A stretch of 6,976 bases of DNA, from contig DATEQV010000314.1 of assembly GCA_035272265.1 (NCBI GenBank), positions 1 to 6,976 of the forward strand, written 5' to 3'. Position numbers and translations under genes: made by a program. The notes beneath the pieces are model-generated. The model was not told where the DNA came from. It worked only from the letters and a program-made list of their open reading frames with translations, and ran no database searches. This DNA is from Acidisphaera sp035272265. GTDB taxonomy: Bacteria; Pseudomonadota; Alphaproteobacteria; Acetobacterales; Acetobacteraceae. Shown here one piece after another: positions 1 through 6,212 of the stretch. The first letter of the stretch is position 1, and each line of letters starts with the position of its first letter.

Positions 1-1011
1 CTGCGCGGTCTCGAGGCGTTGGGCCGGCGCACCTGGGCGATCGACACCGGGACCGCCGTGCAGCGCGGCGAGGCCGTGGAAGCGCTTGACATACCTCAAG
101 GTGCACCCCTGCTGCTGCACGTGAATTCGCCGTATCTGCCGCTGGCGCTGATGCGGCTGCCGCGCGGGATGGCGCGCGGGCGGCGGATCATCGGGTACTG
201 GGCATGGGAACTGCCGACCGTTCCGGCCGCGTGGCGATCGGGGGTGCCGTTCGTGCATGAGGTCTGGGTGCTGTCGCACTTCACCGCCGACGCGGTGTGG
301 TCGATGCTGTCGGGCCGCGTGCGCGTGGTCACGCCGCCTGTCGCCGCGGTGCCGCCAAGGCCGGCGGGGATGGATCGCGCCGCGTTCGGTTTGCCGCAGG
401 ACGCGGTGATCGTGCTGTCGTCGTTCAGCCTGGCCTCGTCGTTCGCGCGGAAGAATCCGGTGGGAACGATCCGGGTGTTCCGTGCCGCTTTCGGCGATCG
501 GTCTGATCGCCTGCTCGTGCTGAAGGTGGGCAATCCGAACGATTTCCCGGCGGATTTCGCGCGGCTGCGCGAAGCGGCGGCGGGTGCGGCGAACATCCAG
601 ATCGAGACCGGCACGCTCGCGCCGGAAGAGAACCACGCGCTGACGGCGGCCTGCGACATCGTGCTGTCGCTCCACCGCAGCGAGGGGTTCGGCCTGGTTC
701 CGGCCGAGGCGATGCTGCTGGGGCGGCCGGTGGTGGCGACCGGGTGGTCCGGCAACATGGACTTCATGGACGAGGACAGCGCGGCCCTGGTGCCGGCGAA
801 ACTGGTGCCGGCGCGGGACCCTCGCGGGGTGTTCGAGGCACCGGGCGCGGTGTGGGCGGAGCCGGACGAGGCCGTGGCGGTCGCGCATCTGCGGCGTCTC
901 GCCGACGATCCGGCGGCGCGGGCCGACCTCGGCGCCCGCGGGCGGGCGATGGCCGAGGCGAGGCTCGGCCTGGACTCGCTGCGCGAGGCGGTGGAGTCCC
1001 TCGGGCTGTGA
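1..1011 (+). CDS. GT4-family glycosyltransferase, 5'-partial
   Basis: The frame is open from base 1, so the true start lies upstream; 336 residues are visible. The protein should transfer a sugar from an activated donor to a growing glycan at the cytosolic face of the membrane. Visible are the N-terminal GYWAWELP motif near residue 65, common in this type of glycosyltransferase, and the C-terminal GT-B half. In that half, Arg150 and Lys151 (SFARKNP) sit where the donor phosphate is bound. The EX7E signature of family GT4 is intact: Glu228 and Glu236 of the visible fragment in SEGFGLVPAEAM, followed by GRPVVATGWSGN. No membrane segment is seen. The stop overlaps the GTG start of the next glycosyltransferase by four bases, which implies translational coupling and a shared pathway. 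Family assignment is firm; donor and acceptor cannot be read from sequence. Confidence 0.9.
   Translation: MRGLEALGRRTWAIDTGTAVQRGEAVEALDIPQGAPLLLHVNSPYLPLALMRLPRGMARGRRIIGYWAWELPTVPAAWRSGVPFVHEVWVLSHFTADAVWSMLSGRVRVVTPPVAAVPPRPAGMDRAAFGLPQDAVIVLSSFSLASSFARKNPVGTIRVFRAAFGDRSDRLLVLKVGNPNDFPADFARLREAAAGAANIQIETGTLAPEENHALTAACDIVLSLHRSEGFGLVPAEAMLLGRPVVATGWSGNMDFMDEDSAALVPAKLVPARDPRGVFEAPGAVWAEPDEAVAVAHLRRLADDPAARADLGARGRAMAEARLGLDSLREAVESLGL
993..996 (+). promoter_or_regulatory. Weak ribosome-binding site before the second glycosyltransferase
   Basis: GGAG lies eleven bases before the GTG at 1008, a longer spacing than ideal. With the four-base GTGA overlap it supports translation coupled to the upstream gene, and it supports 1008 as the start rather than any upstream codon in the same frame. 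Confidence 0.4.
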
Positions 1012-2096
1012 GGGTGCTGGTGTGGCAGTGGGGCCGTCGCGGGGCCGGGCCACGCTTCGCCGTCGGGCTGGCGGAGGCGTTCAACCGGCTGCCGGGCGTC
1101 GAGGGCCTGCTGTCGCTCTCGCGGCGGGCCGAGATCGTGAGCGCCGAGCCGGCGCTTCGCTACGACCTGCTGGTCGAGACTTATGACGGCGCAGCCGGCT
1201 ATCTGCGCCGGCTGCTGACGGCGCCGTTCGGGGTCGGCGGGCTGGCGCGTCGGATCGCGGCGCTGCGGCCCGACGTGGCGCTGTGCGCCATGCCGGGTCC
1301 GCTCGATCTTCTGCCGGCCGCGGCGTTGCGCCGGGCGGCCGTGCCGTTCGCGGTGGTGGTGCACGACGCGCGTGCGCATCCCGGCGACGGGCTGCCGCTG
1401 CAGATGACCTTGCAGCGGCGGCTGCTGCGGCGGGCGGACGCGCTGGTGGCGTTGAGCGATCACGTGGCGGCGGATGTGCGGGCGAGCGGCTTGTGCGCGC
1501 CGGGCCAGCCCGTGCTGCGCGCGACCTTGCCGCCGTTGACGTACGGGTCGCCGCCGCCGCCGCCCGGCCGGCACGGGCTGCCGGTGCGGCTGCTGAGCTT
1601 CGGCCGGCTGCTGCCGTACAAGGGCCTCGGCATGCTCGCCGAGGCGCTGGAGCTGATCGGACCCGCGCCCGACGCGACCGTTCGCGTGGTCGGCCTGGGG
1701 CCGGAGAGCCCGGAGCTGGAACGGCTGCGGACGCTGCCCGGCGTGGCGGTCGAGAATCGCTGGGTGCCGGAGACGGAGATCCCGGCGCTGCTCGCCTGGG
1801 CCGACGCGCTGGTGCTGTCGCACACGGAGGCGAGCCAGAGCGGGGTCGCCGCCATGGGGCTGGCCGCGGGGCGCTGGATCGTGTCGACACGGGTGGGCGG
1901 GATCGAGGAGCAGTTGGCCGGCGTTGCGTCGGCGCGGCTGTGCGAGCCCACGCCGGCCGCGCTGTCGCACGCCTTGCAGGACCTGATCGACGACCCTCCG
2001 CCCGAGCCGGAGCCGGCGGATCCCCGGCTTGCCTGGGATGCCTGCGCGGCCGACCTGCTGGCGCAGCTGCGCGCCGCGCTGCTGGTCCACGCCTGA
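1008..2096 (+). CDS. GT4-family glycosyltransferase, SQSGV type
   Basis: This 362-residue protein has a two-domain GT-B layout. The N-terminal acceptor half begins MRVLVWQWG and contains VVVHDARAH (His119, Asp120). A run of five prolines (182-186) links it to the C-terminal donor half. That half has FGRLLPYKGL, with Arg200 and Lys205 as likely phosphate ligands, then TEASQSGVAAMGLAAG and STRVGGIEEQL. Glu274 is the first Glu of the usual EX7E motif, but the second position is Ala282. This fits a GT4 subgroup with E-A-S-Q-S-G-V, where the second Glu is not kept. I chose the GTG at 1008 because homology-like sequence starts exactly there; the frame stays open to 744 upstream, but that stretch is an Arg/Gly-rich shadow of the preceding gene. 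The start overlaps the upstream stop (GTGA). Substrate unknown. Confidence 0.88.
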   Translation: MRVLVWQWGRRGAGPRFAVGLAEAFNRLPGVEGLLSLSRRAEIVSAEPALRYDLLVETYDGAAGYLRRLLTAPFGVGGLARRIAALRPDVALCAMPGPLDLLPAAALRRAAVPFAVVVHDARAHPGDGLPLQMTLQRRLLRRADALVALSDHVAADVRASGLCAPGQPVLRATLPPLTYGSPPPPPGRHGLPVRLLSFGRLLPYKGLGMLAEALELIGPAPDATVRVVGLGPESPELERLRTLPGVAVENRWVPETEIPALLAWADALVLSHTEASQSGVAAMGLAAGRWIVSTRVGGIEEQLAGVASARLCEPTPAALSHALQDLIDDPPPEPEPADPRLAWDACAADLLAQLRAALLVHA

Positions 2097-3029
2097 ATGC
2101 CGACTTCGGCGGTGATCTGCGAGGACCTGGTGGGGCTGCGCTCGCAGGCGCTGGGCTTGGCCGAGGCGGCGAGGCTGGCACCGGAGATGCGCATCTTCCA
2201 GCCCCTCGCGCCGTGGCGCTGGGTGGCCGCGTCGCTGTGGCCGGCGCCGCTGCGGGCGGTGCCGGCCCGCATCACGGCGCGGCCGTTGCCCGACATCGCC
2301 GTCTCCTGCGGGGGCAAGGGCGGGGCGGTGATCGCCGCGCTTCGGGAGCGGGGGCCGCGGGCGGTCCAGGTGCAGGACCCTCGCGTCGATCCGCGCCGCT
2401 TCGACCTGATCGTCGCCAACCGGCACGACGGCTTGACCGGAGCGAACGTCATCGTGGTCCGCACGGCGATCCATCGGGTGACGCCGGCACGCCTGGCGGC
2501 CGAGGCTGAGCTGTGGCGGCCGCGTCTGGCGCACCTGCCGCGACCGCTGGTCGCGGTGCTGGTCGGCGGCAGCAATGGGCGCTACCGGCTTGATTCGGCA
2601 GTCGCGGCCAATCTCGCAGGGAAGCTGGCGGGCATGATGCGCGCCGACAAGGCGGGGGTGGCGCTGACGCCGTCCCGGCGGACGGACCCGGCGGCGGTGG
2701 GCATCCTGCGCGACACAATCGAGCCGCTGGGCGGCTGGGTGTGGGACGGCAGCGGGGAGAACCCGTATTTCGGGCTGCTTGGCCTGGCCGACGCCATCGT
2801 TGCAACGCAGGACAGCGTGTCGATGATCTCGGAGGCCGTGGCCACGGCCGCGCCGGTCATGGTAGCCGGACTGCCGGGACGGTCTCGCCGCCAGAACCAG
2901 TTCCTGACCGGGCTGGTCGGCGATGGCCGGGTGAGGCCTTTCGCGGGCCGGCTGGAGATGTGGCCGGTCCAGCCGATGGACGACACGCCGGAAGCTGCCG
3001 CCGAGATGCGACGGCGGCTCGGCTTCTGA
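2097..3029 (+). CDS. ELM1/DUF1022-family protein (GT-B-like)
   Basis: The 310-residue product carries the marks of the ELM1 (mitochondrial fission protein ELM1, formerly DUF1022) family. These are VQVQDPRVDP (90-99) followed by RRFDLIVA, HDGLTG (110-115), GGSNGRY (157-163), GENPYF (220-225) and DSVSMISEA (239-247). The plant namesake acts in organelle fission. Bacterial members have no settled role, but they resemble GT-B glycosyltransferases and often sit among glycan genes, as here. The second half, with DSVSMISEA then APVMVAGLPG, looks like the nucleotide-sugar side of such a fold; that is inference. There is no signal peptide or membrane helix. Its ATG directly follows the TGA of the preceding glycosyltransferase with no evident ribosome-binding site, so re-initiation is likely. 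The family call is strong; a glycosyltransferase role is plausible only. Confidence 0.88.
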   Translation: MPTSAVICEDLVGLRSQALGLAEAARLAPEMRIFQPLAPWRWVAASLWPAPLRAVPARITARPLPDIAVSCGGKGGAVIAALRERGPRAVQVQDPRVDPRRFDLIVANRHDGLTGANVIVVRTAIHRVTPARLAAEAELWRPRLAHLPRPLVAVLVGGSNGRYRLDSAVAANLAGKLAGMMRADKAGVALTPSRRTDPAAVGILRDTIEPLGGWVWDGSGENPYFGLLGLADAIVATQDSVSMISEAVATAAPVMVAGLPGRSRRQNQFLTGLVGDGRVRPFAGRLEMWPVQPMDDTPEAAAEMRRRLGF

Positions 3030-3033
3030 GGAA
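3028..3033 (+). promoter_or_regulatory. Ribosome-binding site of the 625-residue protein gene
   Basis: GAGGAA overlaps the TGA stop of the ELM1-family gene and lies five bases before the ATG at 3039. It is the clearest Shine-Dalgarno sequence in the operon and fixes the start of the downstream gene. The other internal junctions rely on overlapping or abutting stop and start codons. Confidence 0.7.
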
Positions 3034-3038
3034 CCACG

Positions 3039-4916
3039 ATGCTCAACATCCAGACCTTCGATGCGCGCACGGGCGGGAACGTCCTGTACAAGGCGCTGTC
3101 CCACCCGCTCGCCGCCGAAGCGGTATCGGCACTGTTCGCCCGCCTTCAGGCGGTCGGCCCTTTCGCGATCTATGATCCCGAAGGGATCGTCGAGCCGCTG
3201 TACGCGCTGTACCCCGATGCGCCGCGTCCGGTGGCGGTGCTGGTGCACGACGTGCTGGCCGTGGGCTCGGTGCGCGCGGGGCTGCACGCCACGGCGCTGA
3301 TCGAGGCGGGGCGGCTGGGAGTGCGCCACCTGCTGGTCGCGGCGTTCGATGCGGGGCGCATCGTCGCACGGGTCCGCGCGATGGTGCCGGCGGGGGTCGA
3401 GGTGGTGGCACTCGACGAGGTGCGCATCCCCGACGCGCTGCTGACCAACCGGCGCAAGTACCTCGACCGCCAGAACTTCGCGACGAACTTCGTCTTTTTC
3501 CGCGACGAGGGCGGGCTGTCGACGCGGCTGGTCACGGCGAACTTCTGGGCCGGGTATGGGGCGCATGCCGTGAAGCTGTGGCTGCGCCTGTTCGGCGCGG
3601 ACGGGGCCGAACTCGCGACCTGGGAAGAGGACGCGCCGGAGGGGCCGGGCGGGATCGCGCTCGACAGCGCGGAGGTGCGCAAGCGGTTCGACCTGGGCGC
3701 GTTCACCGGACAGATCTTCCTGCACGCGGTGGGGGCGGCCGGGCACGACGTGGTGAAGTATGCGCTCGACACCTATGCGACCGGCAACGGGGCGAGCCTG
3801 TCCTGCACCCACGATGCGAACGCGTGGCCGTCGGATCGCTATGCCGGCCTGCCGGCACCGCGGGCGGACGAGCGCGTGATCCTGTGGGTGCAGAACAGCC
3901 ACGCCACGCCCATTCCCGCCGGCGGGATCGCGCTCGATCGCATGGGGGCGGAAAAGCCGGTGGGCTATCCGCAGGAGGTTGCCGGATTCGCGACGGTGGC
4001 GGTGGATGTCGGCACGCTGCTGCCGGGCCTGCGCTGGCCGGCGCAGATCGAGGTGCGCACGGGGCGTCATGTGGTGCGGCCGCGCTATGAGGTCGTGCGC
4101 GGCGAGCGCACGCGCATCGCGCATGTGAACGTCGAGCGGGCGGACCTGCAGCCCGATCCTCGCGTGCCGTCGCTGCCGGCGTCGCTCGGGCGCGGCTACC
4201 TGCTGCCGTTCCCGGTGCTCGACCGCGCGCGGTTCCGCAGCATCGTGCAGCCCACGCCCATGGCGGAGCGGCAGGCGGACCTGCCGCTGCAGCTCGACGT
4301 GTTCGACGCCGACGGGACCAAGGTGGCCGAGCGGTTCCTCGGGCGGCTGCCGCGTGACCATTCGGTGGCGGTCGAGATCGAGGAGACGGCGCAGGGGCAC
4401 GCGGAACTGGTGTACGATTTCCGCGACGGCGGCGGCGCGGATGGCTGGCTGCACGCGCTGATGCGCTACGAGGACCGGCGCTCCGGCCACGAGGCGGAGA
4501 CCAGCTTCGGCGGGCACATCTTCAACACCGCGATGACCTACAAGGACGAGCCGCAATCCTATGTCGGGCCGCCGCCGGGTCTGTCGACGCGGCTGTTCCT
4601 CAAGCTCGGCGACGAGCGGCGGCGCAGCTTCAGCTGCCTGATCTACGCCGCGTCCGCGCCGTGGCATCCGCGGTCCTCGACGGTCCTGCTGCTGCACGAT
4701 GGCGATGGTCAGGTGATCGCGGAGAAGGCGTTGTCGATCCCGTGCTGCGGCTCGGCGATGGTGTGGCCGCACGAGGAGTTCGACGCGGCGGCGCTGCGCG
4801 AGGCGGGGCCGCGCGGCTACGTGCTGATCCGCGACACGACCTGCCGGCTGTTCGGCTACCATGGGCTGATGGACGACGCGGGCGGGTTCTCCCTGGACCA
4901 CATGTTCGGGTTCTGA
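3039..4916 (+). CDS. Unassigned 625-residue protein with N-terminal alpha/beta region and four beta-rich repeats
   Basis: I do not recognise a named family. Residues 1-135 look like a small alpha/beta domain: PFAIYDPEGIVEPLYALYP (41-59), VAVLVHDVL (65-73), HLLVAAFDAGRI (97-108), VEVVALDEV (120-128). The rest is beta-rich and seems to consist of four units of about 115-130 residues. Three contain a hairpin-like L-x-L...DG..(L/V)A segment, with GADG at 186-189, DADG at 423-426 and DGDG at 554-557. GLSTRL occurs twice (159-164 and 514-519). No signal peptide, membrane helix or known catalytic motif is seen, so a soluble cytosolic protein is likely. It lies nine bases behind the ELM1-family gene with a good ribosome-binding site. 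By inference it serves the same glycan pathway, perhaps in sugar or acceptor binding. The ATG at 3039 is well supported. Confidence 0.88.
   Translation: MLNIQTFDARTGGNVLYKALSHPLAAEAVSALFARLQAVGPFAIYDPEGIVEPLYALYPDAPRPVAVLVHDVLAVGSVRAGLHATALIEAGRLGVRHLLVAAFDAGRIVARVRAMVPAGVEVVALDEVRIPDALLTNRRKYLDRQNFATNFVFFRDEGGLSTRLVTANFWAGYGAHAVKLWLRLFGADGAELATWEEDAPEGPGGIALDSAEVRKRFDLGAFTGQIFLHAVGAAGHDVVKYALDTYATGNGASLSCTHDANAWPSDRYAGLPAPRADERVILWVQNSHATPIPAGGIALDRMGAEKPVGYPQEVAGFATVAVDVGTLLPGLRWPAQIEVRTGRHVVRPRYEVVRGERTRIAHVNVERADLQPDPRVPSLPASLGRGYLLPFPVLDRARFRSIVQPTPMAERQADLPLQLDVFDADGTKVAERFLGRLPRDHSVAVEIEETAQGHAELVYDFRDGGGADGWLHALMRYEDRRSGHEAETSFGGHIFNTAMTYKDEPQSYVGPPPGLSTRLFLKLGDERRRSFSCLIYAASAPWHPRSSTVLLLHDGDGQVIAEKALSIPCCGSAMVWPHEEFDAAALREAGPRGYVLIRDTTCRLFGYHGLMDDAGGFSLDHMFGF
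3444..4913 (+). other. Four-fold repeated beta-rich region of the 625-residue protein
   Basis: Approximate units are residues 136-250, 256-360, 361-495 and 496-625. Units 1, 3 and 4 share an L-x-L-hairpin centred on Asp188, Asp425 and Asp556. Unit 2 has a weaker match near residues 299-306, which makes the spacing 116, 121 and 131. Unit borders also resemble each other: an H/N-rich stretch (LTNRRKYLD, CTHDANAWPSD, HVNVERADL, HIFNTAMTY) precedes each unit, and most of the later ones are followed by a Pro-rich turn (GLPAP, PSLPA, GPPPG). The match was made by eye, not by an alignment program. Confidence 0.5.
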
Positions 4917-4919
4917 GCG

Positions 4920-6176
4920 ATGACGGTTGCGAACCTGCGGGTCGATGCCGACCGGCTGTGGGACACGCTGATGGAGACCGCGCGCTTCGGCGGCACGAAG
5001 GCGGGCGGGATCAACCGGCTGACCTTGACCGACGAGGACGCCGCGGTGCGGGCGTGGTTCCGCGCGGCGGCCGAGGCGGCGGGATGCTCGGTGACGGTGG
5101 ACGTGCTGGGCAACATGTTCGCGCGCCGGCCGGGGCGCGATGCGTCGCTGCCGCCGATCGCCATCGGCAGCCATTTGGACACGCAGCCAACCGGTGGGAA
5201 GTTCGACGGCGTGCTAGGCGTGTTGGCGGGGCTGGAGGTGCTGCGCACGCTGAACGACCGCGGCATCGAGACCAACGCGCCGATCGAGGTGGTGAACTGG
5301 ACCAACGAGGAAGGCTCGCGGTTCGCGCCGGGGATGATCGCCTCGGCGGCGTTCGCCGGGGCGGTGACGACGGACTACGTGCTGGGGCTGCGGGATCGGC
5401 AGGGCAAGACGTTCGGCGATGAGCTCGCGCGGATCGGCTGGCGCGGCGATGCGCCGGTCGGCGGGCGTCCGCTGTCGGCGCATTTCGAGCTGCATATCGA
5501 GCAGGGACCGATCCTGGAGGACGAAGGCAAGACGATCGGCATCGTCACCGGCATCCAGGCATTGCGGTGGTTCGACGTGACGGTGACGGGGCGCGAGAGC
5601 CATGCCGGCTCGACGCCGATGCCGTTGCGGCGCGACGCGCTGGCAGCGACGGCGGAGATGGTGCTGGCGATCGAGCAGCTTGCGACGCGAGAGCCGCCGG
5701 GGGTGGCGACGGTCGGCGTCATCGAGAGCCGGCCGAACAGCCGCAACGTGATCCCGGGATCGGTGGATTTCACCATCGACCTGCGCCATCCGGACGACGC
5801 CGCGGTCGAGCGGCTGGAGGAGCAGATCAGAGGCACGCTGGACGACATCGCGGCCAGGCGCGGCGTCGCGGTCGCGGTCGAGCGGATCATGGCCAACGCG
5901 GCGGTGCGCTTCGATCCGGCGTGCATCGACGCCGTGCGGCAGGCGGCGGCGGCGCGCGGCTATGCGGCGAGGGAGATCACGTCGGGGGCGAGCCACGACA
6001 GCGCGTCGATCGCGGCGGTGGCGCCGACGACGATGATCTTCGTGCCGAGCGAAGGCGGCCTGAGCCACAACGAGGCGGAGCACACGTCCAAGCCCGACTG
6101 CGCGGCGGGGGCGGACGTGCTGCTGCACGCGGTGCTGGCGTACGACGAGCGGCTGGGCGAGCGGGCCGCCGCATAG
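4920..6176 (+). CDS. M20-type Zn amidohydrolase, hydantoinase/carbamoylase family
   Basis: This 418-residue enzyme has the normal length for N-carbamoyl-L-amino acid hydrolases and allantoate amidohydrolases, which hydrolyse a ureido C-N bond with two metal ions. Likely metal ligands are all present: His85 (GSHLDTQ), Asp96 (GGKFDG), Glu131 beside the catalytic Glu130 (TNEEGSRF), His192 (ELHIEQGP) and His383 (LSHNEAEHT). The lid/dimer domain has ESHAGSTPM (226-234), RPNSRNVIPG (271-280) and DLRH (287-290). Asn276 and Arg289 sit where this family binds the substrate carboxylate. The DTQPTGGKFDG version fits HyuC-like carbamoylases better than allantoate enzymes, but the substrate is not proven. 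It starts three bases after the preceding stop without a clear ribosome-binding site, so it is probably coupled to the glycan genes, although its chemistry is that of nitrogen or pyrimidine/hydantoin catabolism. A cytosolic enzyme is expected. Confidence 0.92.
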   Translation: MTVANLRVDADRLWDTLMETARFGGTKAGGINRLTLTDEDAAVRAWFRAAAEAAGCSVTVDVLGNMFARRPGRDASLPPIAIGSHLDTQPTGGKFDGVLGVLAGLEVLRTLNDRGIETNAPIEVVNWTNEEGSRFAPGMIASAAFAGAVTTDYVLGLRDRQGKTFGDELARIGWRGDAPVGGRPLSAHFELHIEQGPILEDEGKTIGIVTGIQALRWFDVTVTGRESHAGSTPMPLRRDALAATAEMVLAIEQLATREPPGVATVGVIESRPNSRNVIPGSVDFTIDLRHPDDAAVERLEEQIRGTLDDIAARRGVAVAVERIMANAAVRFDPACIDAVRQAAAARGYAAREITSGASHDSASIAAVAPTTMIFVPSEGGLSHNEAEHTSKPDCAAGADVLLHAVLAYDERLGERAAA

Positions 6177-6212
6177 GGCGGAAGCTGCCTGCCGTCACGA
6201 CATCGGCCCGCC

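Noticed and set aside
744..1007. A longer N-terminus for the second glycosyltransferase
   Set aside because: The added 88 residues are an Arg/Gly-rich out-of-frame copy of the preceding gene; the GT-B fold begins at the GTG at 1008.
2097..3029. A role in organelle fission for the ELM1-family protein
   Set aside because: The name comes from the plant protein; a bacterial member among glycosyltransferases gives no support for fission.
96..5174. A 1692-codon open frame on the - strand across five genes
   Set aside because: It is antisense to well-recognised genes, rich in Arg, His, Pro and Gln, and has no family resemblance. Lack of stops is expected opposite GC3-rich codons.
5214..6128. A 304-codon - strand frame opposite the amidohydrolase
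   Set aside because: It has the same Arg/His/Asp-rich shadow composition. The + strand gene there has all its catalytic motifs.
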